Shown: positions 1 to 9,732, counted from the first letter of the stretch. The stretch: DNA of 64,000 nt from Symbiodinium natans (GCA_905221605.1 CAJNDS010002562.1:62501-126500); one strand, 5' to 3'. The notes: a model not told the origin generated them from the sequence alone. Numbers and translations are program-made.

Positions 1-106
1 AGGGTTTAGGGTTTAGGGTTTAGGGTTGAGAGTTTAGGGTTTTGGGGTTTGTGGCTCAAGAATTTCGGGTTTAGGGCTGAGGTTGTTCAAACTTCGGGTT
101 CTAGAC

Positions 107-237
107 GCCCATCTCTCGTCCTCAGAATCCGGCCCCCGCAGGTTGGCGTTGATGATGCGCAGGGCCAGGGACTTGGAGTTTCCCGGCTTGCCCACGACAA
201 AGACAGGGATGCGGTTGAGGATGCAGACCATCATGAC
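107..237 (-). CDS. RNF213-like AAA4 exon (Walker A GKPGNSKS)
   Basis: The exon reads V-MMVCILNRIPVFVVGKPGNS and then KSLALRIINANLRG. This is the start of the AAA4 module of RNF213, where animals have a closely similar GKPGSSKS Walker A loop and NLRG-like continuation. The acceptor is AAAG|GTCATG at 238/237 and a GT donor follows GAGAGATGGGC at 107/106. The Walker lysine (GNSKS) is present, so ATP binding should be intact. It joins the exon at 623-964 so that ENV runs into MMVCIL. Transcription continues off the left edge, where Walker B, sensor, RING and E3 shell must lie. Confidence 0.85.
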
Positions 238-622
238 CTTTCATCGAACTTGGAGAGGTTGATGGGCACTTCTAACTGGGGCTTAAGAGTAATCAAAAAA
301 GAGTTTATCAGTGATGAGAATAGGGGATGTGTGTTTAAAATTTTAGAAAAGGTCCTCCCAAAACAAGGTCATGAAAACTATGGCTACTCCACAGTTCTGG
401 GTCACCATGAACACTGGACTGCGCTTGCGCGTGCCAACTTGGTAGAAGCAGGGCTTGCAGTGAGCTTAGTTACAGTGGGTCAATGGGGTCAATGGGCTCA
501 ATGGGTTCCATGGGTTCACTGGGTTCAATGGGTTCCATGGGTTCAATGGGATCATGAGCTCAGGGTCCGGGCAAGATGCGGCACTATCAAGGGCCTGTAA
601 TTCTTGAGGCCCCGGCGAAGAC

Positions 623-964
623 ATTTTCCAGCAACGCCTCGTTCACCGCAGTCATGTCGGGAAGCCGCATGTGCTCAAGGTATCGATACATCTCGTTCTT
701 CAGCAGGTAGTTCACAACCGCTTCATCCTCCCAGTTCTCTCTCCGCGGCAATTGCACACGATGACTTGCAAGGATCTTTGCAATCAGCTGCCGGTAGAAA
801 TTGCGAAGCTTTCTGGTGGGAAGGCGGCAATGGTATGACACTGCAAGTCCATTCAAGACAGCCCGCAGCCACATCTCCGAGTCTGCCCCAGCTAGTGAGG
901 TCGAGGCTTGCTCTCCTCGTGCACGATCCCATCGCTTGACCTCTGTTCGGTACTTCAGGTGGTC
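623..964 (-). CDS. RNF213-like exon between AAA3 and AAA4
   Basis: Read leftwards, the open frame runs DHLKYRTEVKRWDRAR, then EMWLRAVLNGLAVSYHCRLP, RNFYRQLIAKIL, and ends MRLPDMTAVNEALLENV. In RNF213 the same stretch carries the LGVCYHARL-like helix and the N-x-AL-x-ENVF element directly before AAA4, so the assignment is by order and motif. The acceptor is CAAG|GACC at 965/964 and the GT donor follows GGAAAAT at 623. The intron upstream holds a 56-nt poly(C) run on the plus strand (poly-G in the transcript) and a palindromic element near 985-1030. Confidence 0.85.
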
Positions 965-1129
965 CTTGCAAAAGGACGGTTGCGTAACTACCCACAAAGC
1001 CCAATACCCCTCCCGGGTGGGTACCCCCCGTAGTCGACCTGTATCCAGTCGCGGCCGACGTGCCCGGACCAAGGGGGATTTGGGCCCGGGTATAGGGGCA
1101 GATGCAAAAATCTTGCTCCACCTCCCCCT

Positions 1130-1130
<1 letters not shown>

Positions 1131-1186
<56 letters not shown>
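1131..1186. repeat. Poly(C) run of about 56 bases (poly-G in the transcript)
   Basis: An uninterrupted C homopolymer inside the intron before the 623-964 exon. Its length is likely variable and hard to sequence. On the transcribed sense it is G-only and could form quadruplexes. Confidence 0.9.
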
Positions 1187-1189
<3 letters not shown>

Positions 1190-1664
1190 TCTTGTCCGAC
1201 GGACATGCCGCCTGAGGCTTCCCGTGCCAAGTCTTCTGCCGGTATTTATTGCCCGTCGTTTCCTACCCTCCTCCACCCCCTCCCGCTCCACCTGCTCGCC
1301 CCCCCTGGCCTGACACCCTCCAGTCGCGTGGACACGCCGCCTGAGGCCATCCCCGCTTTAGCCCACCATCACCCCCCTTCCCCTCCAACCCCTACTCCCC
1401 CCTACCCATCCGCCCCCCCTTACCGACCTTGGACCACGACGCCCTTTAAAGCTTCTGCGGAGAAAACGGAGTGTTAGAAAACGGGCTGTGGGGGACCGTG
1501 TGAGGAGGGGGTGACAGCCACGAGCAGGATGTGGAGGTAGGAGCAAGAAGCGGAGTGCGGATTTAGGGTTGCGTATGTCAACCATGATGTCTGCTCCCTA
1601 CCGCCTTTGTACCCTTGCCGCGGCGGCCTCGCGCTAGCGATAAAACTAAGGAATATACCTGGAA

Positions 1665-1757
1665 CCTTATAGGGACCCTATGGGACTCTTATCATGATGT
1701 AAGGGCAATGTAGCCTTATTTAGTGGGGGCACTGGGCTCTTTGGGTATGTTATGATG
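1665..1757. mobile_element. Family-4-like palindromic element next to an RNF213-like exon
   Basis: The right end GGGCACTGGGCTCTTTGGGTATG is the family-4 terminus and sits at the donor side of the 1757-1904 exon. The left part AAGGAATATACCTGG matches the family-4 interior. A shorter related piece lies at 985-1030 (CTACCCACAAAGCCCAATACCCC). Confidence 0.55.
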
Positions 1758-1904
1758 TCCTTGAACCAATCCACCAGTTCCACACAGCGCTTGACATCAC
1801 GGAGGCTGAGGAGGCAAGCAGGCTGATTCTCGGCGGTGAAGCGCTGCGAGGCCACGATCAGCTCGGTGAGGCACGCCAGCCCCAGCTTGCTGGTGGCGGG
1901 CAGC
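1757..1904 (-). CDS. RNF213-like exon, LSLRDVKRC linker
   Basis: The exon contains LACLTELIVASQRFTAENQ followed by ACLLSLRDVKRCVELVDWF and KDII. The signature V-x-x-SQ-F ... SLRDV-x-RC ... WF is characteristic of RNF213 after the third AAA module. The acceptor is GGGAG|GCTG at 1905/1904. The downstream end lies where a palindromic element starts (TACCCAAAGAGCCCAGT, near 1757). The first 20 bases of the exon are duplicated on the far side of the upstream telomeric intron, at 2168-2194. Confidence 0.85.
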
Positions 1905-2194
1905 CTCCCGTGGGGTTTAGGGCTTGGGGTTTAGGGTTTACGGTTTAGGTTTTGGGTTTAGTTAGGGTTTGGGTTTAGTTAGGGTTTAGGGTTTAGGGTT
2001 TAGGGTGTAGGGCTTAGGGCTTAGGGCTTAGGGCTTAGGGCTTAGGGCTTAGGGCTTAGGGCTTAGGGCTTAGGGCTTAGGGCTTAGGGCTTAGGGTTTA
2101 GGGTTTAGGGTTTAGGGTCTAGGGTTTAAGGTTTAGGGTTTAGGGTTTAGGGTCTAGGGTCTAGGGTCAGCTTGCTGGTGGCTGGCAGTCCCGT
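1883..2194 (-). repeat. Telomeric intron flanked by exon-derived direct repeats
   Basis: CAGCTTGCTGGTGGCGGGCAG (1883-1903) recurs as CAGCTTGCTGGTGGCTGGCAG at 2168-2188, and both copies are followed by TCCCGT after slight change. Between them lies mainly TTTAGGG/GCTTAGGG repeat. The left copy is the start of the RNF213-like LSLRDV exon. Confidence 0.8.
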
Positions 2195-2211
2195 AGTTCA
2201 GGGCTTAGGAG

Positions 2212-2375
2212 GGCCTGAACCTTGAACAGCCTCCCTTAGCCCGTCTGGACGGCCTCTGCTGGAACTTGTGTTCGACCATCGACCGCACATAGCTCTCCTC
2301 TTCCGGCTTGCCCAAGAAGCCGAAGTCGTACAGGTAGTCGTACAAGGCTTCCGGCAGCTCCTCTCAGTCTATTCG
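2212..2375 (-). CDS. RNF213-like exon, DFGFLGKPEEESYV
   Basis: The frame reads EALYDYLYDFGFLGKPEEES and then YVRSMVEHKFQQRPSRRAK. It corresponds to the V-W-DFG-x-L ... Y-I element that follows the AAA3 sensor region of RNF213. The reading frame closes with a stop just left of 2212, so the exon must end before it, possibly at the GT of AAG|GTTCAGG. Between 2380 and 2660 I see no confident exon, only repeat-derived sequence. Confidence 0.75.
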
Positions 2376-2705
2376 GGTGGCTCTCTGAAATCGAAGTCCC
2401 GTTTTGGGGTGCCCTGTATACTACGGCACCTTAGAACAGGACCCCCCGAAGGGCTTCGAGCCTTATGGCTTTGGAGGCCTCAGCATTCAGGATGGCTCAG
2501 GGCTGGGCAGCACCTCTCCTGAACACTGTACACCAACTCAGAGTGGCTTCGCCTCCGGCTGCTGTCCTCGGTGGTCAAACATGACCGCACACGCCTGCCG
2601 AAGAGGCCCAAAGCCCAAAGCCCGAACCCCTAAACCACATGGCTTTCTGTATTAGGGCCCCATTTTGGGTCATTAGCATGTGGAGGCCATATACTTAGGG
2701 CACAT

Positions 2706-2796
2706 GAAATGTTCGACCAGGCGGCGCTGAGGGTCAGCGCTTGCTGGGCGGCGGCTTCGTGGCCAGAAAGCTTGGGCTTCTTTCGGTAGGGGTTGC
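2706..2796 (-). CDS. RNF213-like exon completing the C-NPYR motif
   Basis: With acceptor AAAG|GCAACC at 2797/2796 the exon begins in phase with the previous one to give LLAAC-NPYRKKPKLSG, followed by HEAAAQQALTLSAAW. The ACNPYR sequence after the DE-x-NTC Walker B is one of the clearest RNF213 signatures. The intron between the two halves of the motif (2797-2924) contains degenerate TTTAGGG repeats. The downstream exon end is approximate. Confidence 0.8.
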
Positions 2797-2924
2797 CTTT
2801 GAGGCTGTCGGATGTTGGGGTTGAGGGTTTGGGAAGTGTAGGAATTGAGGTTTGGGTTTAGGTTTAAGTTGGCATGTGGCCGATAGGGAACGTAAAACCA
2901 GATTCGACCCTCAGGACAAGGCAC

Positions 2925-3219
2925 AGGCAGCGAGCAACGTCAAGCTGTCAGGTAGAACTTCACCAAGGACCCTGTGATGGCAAACAATCTCCGTGATGAG
3001 GCCCATGTGCTCGCAGGTGTTCACCTCATCCAGGAAGGCCCACACAGACTTCTCGTCGGTGCTCTGCGACGCGCAACTTTGCACAAACTGCACGATCTCC
3101 TGGGAGGACGTCCCGGCATGGATGTTGAGGCACTTGAAGTCCACGCTCAGAAGCCTTGCCAGGTGCCGGATCAAGGAGGTCTTCCCGCATCCGGTCTCGC
3201 CCATGATCACCACCGGCAC
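2925..3219 (-). CDS. RNF213-like AAA3 exon (Walker A GETGCGKT, Walker B)
   Basis: The exon holds VPVVIMGETGCGKTSLIRHL (Walker A), LNIHAGTSSQEIVQFV, then VWAFLDEVNTCEHMGLITEI (Walker B, LDEVNTC in place of the FDEINTC of animals) and PDSLTLLAA. All active-site residues expected for ATP binding and hydrolysis are present. The acceptor AAAAG|GTGCC (3220/3219) lies in an 8-bp duplication AAGGTGCC that also contains the donor of the same intron. The donor at the other end is GCCT|GTGCC (2925/2924). Confidence 0.92.
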
Positions 3220-3222
3220 CTT

Positions 3223-3326
3223 TTGGGATGTTCCCCCTTGTACTAACAGCTCCTTAATCGGGACTATAGTACCCCCCCTATTAGAATCCCTATTCGGGAC
3301 TCTTAGTATCAGGGGGAACACCCCAA
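3223..3326. mobile_element. Palindromic MITE-like introner (family 1), intron of RNF213-like gene
   Basis: A 104-bp element with terminal inverted repeats TTGGGATGTTCCCCCTTGTA ... and the reverse complement at the other end, flanked by an 8-bp direct repeat GGCACCTT (3215-3222 and 3327-3334; AAGGTGCC in transcript sense). The duplicated octamer holds both splice sites: AAG|GTGCC donor and AAG|GTGCC acceptor. Element plus one octamer (112 bp) equals the intron exactly. Confidence 0.85.
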
Positions 3327-3331
3327 GGCAC

Positions 3332-3461
3332 CTTGCTCTCGACGCGCAGGGCGATCCACACCATCTTCACGAAGTTGTCCGGGCTCACGACGTAGCTGCT
3401 GCCTTCGGCGGGCTTGCCGAGTTGGCTGCCCAGAGGCAAGACCATTCTGCCGAGTCGCTCC
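3332..3461 (-). CDS. RNF213-like exon preceding AAA3
   Basis: The exon reads LGRMVLPLGSQLGKPAEGSS, then YVVSPDNFVKMVWIALRVESK, and splices straight into VPVVIMGETG. In RNF213 the same Y-V-x-T-x-DN-x-x-KM element stands immediately before the GETGCGKT loop. The donor is CAAG|GTGCC at 3332/3331. The upstream end is approximate. Confidence 0.85.
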
Positions 3462-3774
3462 TGCTTGCAGGACCAGGACGGGCAGGCGAATTTGAAAAAA
3501 CGAGCGGCTCTTTTAAAGAACCCTCTTACCACTGCTACACCAAACCAGGATCAGGAACCGCCCTACATCCAAGGTCACGAGCCTAATATCCAAAACCATG
3601 TGACCCGAAACCATTGGGTGGCCTGCCAGACATTTAAAACAAAAACCCGAAAACACAGATCCCGAAACCTCAACTCCCAAAAAGCTCACCCAAAACACAT
3701 ACACCCCAAAGCGTCGATGGTTTCCCTAAACCCAAAACCGGGTAAACATCCCCAAAACCCATATTCCAGGGTTC

Positions 3775-4735
3775 CCGCCTCCAGCTCGGCGGTGCTCATC
3801 TTGGAGTAGTCCGGGAGGCCGGAGCGTGGCATAGCCCCGCCTGGCAAAGGAGGGCTTTCGGGGTTTGGGTTTAGGGTTCAGGGTTTCGATGGGTTTAGGG
3901 CCTTTAGGGTTTACCTTTGTCCAAACATAAAGCCCAGATGAAACTTAGCTCAGAGGGTAACTTGCTATGCCTCGCAGGAAGGGGCTCAGGGGCGTCTGCT
4001 GGGATGCGAACAGCTCCACCACCTCCTTCGGCACGTCTCTCACCTCAGAAGCACCCTCAACTGAAGCCAAAAACCCCCGAAGCTCTCGACCGGTAAACAT
4101 CCTAAACTCTAGATTCCCTGGGCCTAAGCCCTAAGCCCAAAGCTCCTAGCCAGGGACCGGCCTCGCGGTAGACGGGGGAGAGGGTCTGGCGATCAAAGCG
4201 ATGGAACAGCAGGAACCTCCGGCTTTAGGGTTGCAGGGTTTAGGGTTTAGGGTTTAGGGTTTAGGGCTGCAGGATTTGGGGTTTCTAGGGCTTCTAAGTT
4301 TTTTCTGGGCTTGCTAGGGTTTTCAAAGTGTAGGGTTGAGGATGTCAAAAATGTACAAAAGACCTGACACAAACTCGAAACTTCCTTAACCCCTAAACCC
4401 TATATACTAACCCTAAACATTAAACCCCACTAGCCCTACTAACCCTACAAACCCTACCAACCCTACTAACCCTATTTAACCCTACCAACCCTACTAACCC
4501 TACTAACCTTACTAACCTTACAAACCCTACTAACCCTACTAACCCTACTGACCCTGAACCCTCAACCCTAGACCCTAAACCCTAAACCCTAAACCCTAAA
4601 CCCTAAACCCTAAACCCTAAACCCTTCTCTTCTGCTCCGGGCGCGGTTTGGTGTCGGACCATCGGCTCATCCCCAGCAGCGCCTCGGCGCAGTGCACGGC
4701 TGCGGGGCCGTGCTGGCTCCTCTGCCGCACCTTTT
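3775..4735 (-). CDS. RNF213-like exon cluster between AAA2 and AAA3 (four exons)
   Basis: Four short exons are embedded in telomeric repeats, in transcript order. About 4625-4735 gives HGPAAVHCAEALLGMSRWSD. About 4145-4222 gives FLLFHRFDRQTLSPVYREAG. About 3970-4055 gives EVRDVPKEVVELFASQQTPL. About 3775-3850 gives GAMPRSGLPDYSKMSTAELE. None has a motif I can name, but each is an open, codon-like stretch between repeat arrays and sits where RNF213 has the AAA2-AAA3 connection. The exon at 4625-4735 is a clean example of CCCTAAA repeats on its left and TTTAGGG repeats on its right. Exon ends are estimates. Confidence 0.6.
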
Positions 4736-5223
4736 TTGGGGGGGGGTTTAGGGTTTAGGGTTTAGGGTTTAGGGTTTCGGGTTTGGGGTTTGGGGTTTAG
4801 GGTTTAGGGTTTAGGGTTTGGGGTGGCTGCTCTGTCCCACCCTTTTAGAGGTTCGGGGTTTGTTATAGGGTTGTATTTTGGGTTTCCTATGAGTTGTTAT
4901 GGGGCTTGCTAAAACCCACTGGGTTCAGGGTTTGCTATTGGGTTCATTGTGGGGGTTGTCGGGTTTTTTTTCTACGCGTTGTAGATTTTGGCTTTTCGGG
5001 GCTTAGGCTTGACAGAATTTTGGGTTGATGTAGAGTTTCGGGGATATTTATGGACTAGGGTTGAACTTGTTTCGCCTTTCTACGGGTTCAGGGATTATAG
5101 GGTTTTTCTAGGGCATGTTGTAGGGCTAGTTATAAGGCTCGTCGCTTTATTATAGGGCGCTCAAGCTCGCTGGTGAACCTGTTCTTTATGACTGAGTTTA
5201 AAGGGCAAGGGTTTAAGGTTTAT

Positions 5224-5320
5224 GTTCCCCCTGATACTAACAGTCCTCCATAGAGATTATAATACCCCCTATTAGAATCCCGATTAAGGACTGTTAGTAT
5301 AAGGGGGAACATCCCAACCT
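5224..5320. mobile_element. Palindromic MITE-like element, family 1, second copy
   Basis: GTTCCCCCTGATACTAACAG on the left and CTGTTAGTATAAGGGGGAAC on the right form a long inverted repeat. The interior (CCCCTATTAGAATCCC) matches the copy at 3223-3326. It lies in the intron after the AAA2 exon. No target duplication is evident. Confidence 0.85.
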
Positions 5321-5326
5321 TCGGGT

Positions 5327-6465
5327 TTAGCATTGATGCAGAGCCACTTTGCTCGCCGCCACGGAGCGCGCCAGGAAGCTGGCGCACGCCTCGAGCGCCT
5401 GCTCCACCAGATGTGCCCGCAAGGAGTCCTTGAGATTCAGCTCCTTCAACGTCTTGCAGTCGAAGTACACCGAGTGGCTGAAGCTGACCAGCTGGGCTGC
5501 AAGAACTCGGAGCAGCGCCAGCATCAACGAGTAGGACATCGTGCCCATCCGGCGCACAAGGTAGACTTGCAAGAGGTCCTGACATCGCGCTTCCGGCAGC
5601 GGGGTGGCTCCGATCTTCACCGCCCGGGTGTTCAGCGTGTTCCTGTCGAGGGCGTCCAGCGTGCAGCAAACCACCTGGGCAGGGCTGCGCGGGCAGTCGG
5701 AAACCTGGAAGGCTCGCATGTCGAAGCGCACGCTCTTGGGGGACACCAGCCGACAGAAGGGAAGGTCGAGCAGCAGCCTCGTTGAGAGGTTCGCGAGCTC
5801 CACAAAGGTACCGCTGCAAGGCAAGACGCAAATGCTCGCATCGCCCTGTGTGGCCTGGACTACTCCCCAGAGGCTGAGCTGCGTCAGCGTGTCCGACAGC
5901 ATCTCCGGTTGGAGCGTGGGCCCCACATCCAAATGCAGGCAGTGGAAAGGCCGCCACTCGACATCCAAGAGTCGATGAACCAAGTCCGCCACGTCCAACG
6001 GTCCGCTGACAGGGATGTTCACTGGGACCTTCTGCTGCGCGAAGGCGCGCTGGCGGATGGTCTCCGTCTTCCCACACCCGGCCTCCTCCGAGGTGACGAG
6101 CATCAGGTTCGGAGCTAGCTTCCTGACAATGTCTTCAACACCCTCCGGTGACAAAGCATGCGCGGCCTGTGGCGGAATCTCGCGAAGGGCATGCACCTGA
6201 GAATCGTCCTCGGCCATGGCGAGCATCACTAGGCGAAAGGAGCTCCCAAGCCAGCCACCTTTGATTCGATCTACCAGCTTGTGCTGCATGGAGTACGACA
6301 GGCGCTGAACATGGACCAAGCAATGAAGGCCGCCCACGTGCTTGCAACGTGCAAGGAAGGCGTCCAGCTGCGGCCAGGCCATTCCGTCTTCGCAGAACAG
6401 CATCTGCGATGCTTGCGGCAGGCTCCCGACTCCTGCGGCTTCAGAACACAAACCTGACCCAGCAC
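5327..6465 (-). CDS. RNF213-like AAA2 exon (Walker A AGCGKT), about 380 codons
   Basis: This is the longest exon of the gene. It reads MLFCEDGMAWPQLDAFLARC, HCLVHVQRLSYSMQHKLVD, then LMLVTSEEAGCGKTETIRQ (Walker A, first residues of the module), followed by FHCLHLDVGPTLQPEMLSDT and LTQLSLWGVVQ. RNF213 has a V-T-S-x-x-AG-x-GK loop at this position and the H-x-D-x-x-x-x-x-x-x-x-L-x-x-L-L-GG-V element after it, which supports AAA2. The frame stays open to a stop at about 5327, so the true donor lies between there and about 5345. A palindromic element of the TTGGGATGTTCCCCC family follows at 5224-5320. Confidence 0.85.
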
Positions 6466-6534
6466 CACTAGTACCTGTACAATTACCCGGTAATTACCGA
6501 TACCGCCCCGAAAGACAGCAGGCTGCCGGTCCTC

Positions 6535-6913
6535 CGTAGAAGGACAGCGCCAGGGGAAGCACATCCTCCCCTCGCCGGGCGAGCACGGACCGAGGCACTC
6601 CGGGCTGCACGACGCTGCGGAGCCCGGTCTCCATAGGGCCGAGCTCAGGAGCGGCTCTTCTTGCAGCGAATCCCATGACCTGGCCACGGAGAGGGTGGCA
6701 CGATGGCATGGGGGCCCTAAACACTATGGTGCTTGGTGCCCTAAACACTAAGCACTGACAAGCAAGCCCGGAAGAAATCGCCCGCGATGTAGATAAACCC
6801 CCGCACGCAGTGCACCGTCGCACCTGGTCCAGCCTCTGGCCAAGAGATGCAAACCATCCACCAAGGTTCTGCTCACTGGCCAGCGACGAAGCCATCAAGC
6901 CACGGAAGCCCAA
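6535..6913 (-). CDS. RNF213-like exons just upstream of AAA2
   Basis: Two exons are likely. About 6780-6913 reads GLMASSLASEQNLGGWFASL and then GQRLDQVRRC. About 6535-6700 reads MGFAARRAAPELGPMETGL, RSVVQPGVPRSVLARRGED and VLPLALSFYGG. The second should splice into the AAA2 exon that begins near 6465. Between them lies a short direct repeat (GGTGCCCTAAACACTA motif, 6711-6750). No known domain is recognisable. They are placed by order and by the open frame. Confidence 0.55.
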
Positions 6914-6928
6914 GACCTGCCTCGGCGC

Positions 6929-7044
6929 TCATGGGTAGTTGGAATCAGAAGTAGGGTTAGAGGCTGTAAGCACATTAAGGGCAAAATGTATAGGGTCACC
7001 TTGATTGTGACCCTACTTGTGACTGCCCACGAACCTTCAAGTAC
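6929..7044. mobile_element. Palindromic MITE-like element, family 2, diverged copy
   Basis: The left end TCATGGGTAGTTGGAATCAG and right end GACTGCCCACGAACCTTCAA match the family-2 termini at 20076-20194 with substitutions. The interior contains an inner inverted pair (GTAGGGTTAG / GTGACCCTACTTGTG). Intronic. Confidence 0.65.
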
Positions 7045-8625
7045 GCAAACTGTGCCGGAGGCACCTGACACCGAGCCACATTTTCGACCCTCAACCAGGT
7101 CTTCCAAAGAAGCCCTCAAATTAAGGAATATTCCCGAATTATAGTACGGGACGGCTCGTAAGAAGAGCTTAGGGAACCTTCCATAAAATTCCCTCGGTTG
7201 AGGGCTTGGGCTCAACCCTCGTTTTGACACCACTCCCTGCCTCTGCTCTGAGGGCGACAGGGGTCGCGACCCTGCAAGAGCCCCAAAGGGGTTTAGGGTT
7301 TAGGGTTTATATAGGGTTTAGGGTTTAGGGTTTAGGGGTTAGGGTTTAGGGTTTAGGGTTTAGGGTTTAGGGTTTAGGGTTTAGGGTTTAGGGTTTAGGG
7401 TTTAGGGTTTAGGGTTTAGGGTTTAGGGTTTAGCGGGTTACTTGCGTGACGGAGTCGCTACCTCTGAAAGGGAGCCCAACGTGCGACATACTGACTCTGC
7501 ACGGAGTTCAAGGAACAACTTCGGGCTTAGGGACTAAGGTTAATGTCCCTGACGGCTCCTGAATGAAGGCCAGGATTGAAAGCACCATGTTCTGCTTGCT
7601 GGCGGCGAGGGCTTTCCTTGCAGCCGCGACGCACAAACGCAAACAGGCCCCATGCGACTCCACGGAGGAGGTCGCAGGATATATATATATAGAGAGAGAG
7701 AGAGAGTATATAGAGATAGACAGATAGACAGATACTGTAAGGTTTTGGGTTTAGGGATTCTAAGGGGGGCTGTAAGAGTTGATGAAGGTTTACTTAAACA
7801 CAGTGCTGCGAAGCTGCCCTAGCAGCAAGAAGTCCGACAGGAGCCAGAACTGCTGGGAGTAGACGAAGGAGAGCTTTGGAAACCTCTCGCGAGCCTGCTT
7901 CAGGCTGTCTTGCCAGTCTTGAAGCTTCTCCTCAAGGGCTCCAGTCTCCCCTGAGGCTACCGTACTCTAACCCAAGTAAACGCCCTAAACCCCAAACCCT
8001 ACAGCCCCATGTTGCCTAAAGGGTCCTGTAAGAGGGTCGCGAAACCCGAGGGTGCAACGTTAGGGTCTCAAGGTCGCCTCCTCCCTTTCTAAACACTTGC
8101 AAACCTACTTGTAAAAAAAAAACGATTGACAGTAATTAAACCCTGCACACTAAATCACTAAAACTATGCTACTTCGAACATCCCCACCCAATAGATTTTG
8201 GAAGTTGTAGGCCGTCCTACTCGAGGGTTGGGCACTCCAGGGACTCTTTGGGGACTCTCTGGGGTGGGGGATGCGGGAGATGGGCGGGGAGGATTGCAGA
8301 AGAGTTTAGTTTAGAATCTCACAACCCCGCACCGAGAGTACGAAAACCCTAGGCACTAGAAGCTAAATATGCCCGAAGCTAAAACGCCTCTAAACCATAA
8401 AACGCTCGGAACCCGTAAACACGCCCTGAACCCTAAAACACTGACAACCCCTAAGCCCTGCACCCGAAGAAGCAGAAAAAGCCCAAAACACTGAACCCTA
8501 AACCCTAAAGCCCTAAACCCTAGGCACCAAAACCCCCAAAACCCTGAACCACCGGTCTCCTCAAAGCGCTCCTGCAAGGTCTGCAGCCGGTCCAGAGCAC
8601 CTGCTTGAGTTGAAGGCATCGGATT
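7045..8625 (-). CDS. N-terminal exon cluster (five exons), RNF213-like gene
   Basis: The exons in transcript order are as follows. About 8545-8621 gives MPSTQAGALDRLQTLQERFE. About 7797-7958 gives EEKLQDWQDSLKQARERFPK then LSFVYSQQFWLLSDFLLLGQ. About 7548-7672 gives ESHGACLRLCVAAARKALAA then SKQNMVLSILAFIQEPSG. About 7442-7525 gives LFLELRAESVCRTLGSLSEV. About 7045-7110 gives RASLEDLVEGRKCGSVSGA. The third stretch resembles the R-x-x-x-L-x-F-x-x-x-QL-x-x-L helices found before AAA1 of RNF213, but the match is loose. A small (TA)n/(GA)n/(GATA)n tract lies at 7678-7735. Confidence 0.5.
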
Positions 8626-9732
8626 CTCAAACTGAGGGCTTAGGGCTTAGGGTTTAGGGTTCAGGGCTTAGGGTCTAGGGTTTCGGGTTTGGGGTTTGGG
8701 GTATGGGGGCAAAAGGGTTTGCGGATAAGGTTTAGGAATCCGGGTTTGGTGCTTAGGATTATTTAGGATTTAGGGGTTAACCCTCCAAGCCCTAAACCTC
8801 AGGGTCCTGAAGTGTCAACGCCTGGACACAAGTTTAGGGTTTAGGTTTTGGGCTTTGGGCTTTAGGCTTTGGGCTTTGGGCTTTGGGCTTTGGGCTTTGG
8901 GCTTTTGAGGGTTCAGGGTTTCTCGGAGCTAGTGTGTGCCACTTGAGTGACGGGTCTCTAAACCCCGGTCGCTTTCAACCCTACTATTTACTAAGTACCG
9001 CGGGATGTCCCCGCCTGGGTTGCGAGCCTCATAGTCGCCAGCCCGGACCCACGGGTAGCCTTGCACGAAAAATTGAACCCAAACCCTAAACTGCCAGGTT
9101 CTCAGTGTGGACATAAGGAGTCCTGTACCATATATCCCCGTATACGACCCTTTAAGGGATGATATGGGGAACCTCCTTCCCTCCCTATATTAAGGAGCAG
9201 TATGCGGAACTTGCACCCAGCTCAACCCGTCTAAACCCTAAAAATCAATACCCCAAACCTTGAACCCTGAACCCGAAACCCTAAACCCAACCCTACACCC
9301 AGCCCTAAACCCCGGTTGGTTGTAGGTTTGAGGTTTGGGATTCAGGGCCTGGTGCACTGCTTTCCGATAAGACCCATAAACGGCGTGAACTCTATGAAGC
9401 CCTACAAACCTCATAAACTCCAAAAACCCTAAACCCCATGAAGCCACAAACCCCAGAAACCCTGTCCCCCAAAAAAGCCTTATAAACCCCATGAACCCTG
9501 TATAGGTTTCTTTTTTGGGTGGCCCTATGCAAAGCACCCTTTATAGGGAACCCTAGATCTAAACCAGGTTTCAGCCCTATAAAAACCACATACACCCCCT
9601 GTAAAAATCGTGAAACCCCTAACCAGGGGCTCGAAGGCTAAACCCTAAAGCCCCTAAACTGTAAACCCGAAACCCTAAACCCTAACCCTAAGCTCGAGGG
9701 CTCTATTGAGCGCGTGGGGGGGGGGGGGGGCG

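Noticed and set aside
1-60. Window starting with TTTAGGG repeats as a chromosome end
   Set aside because: Only three to four units are present, the RNF213-like coding sequence continues through the edge, and the same repeat occurs throughout the window.
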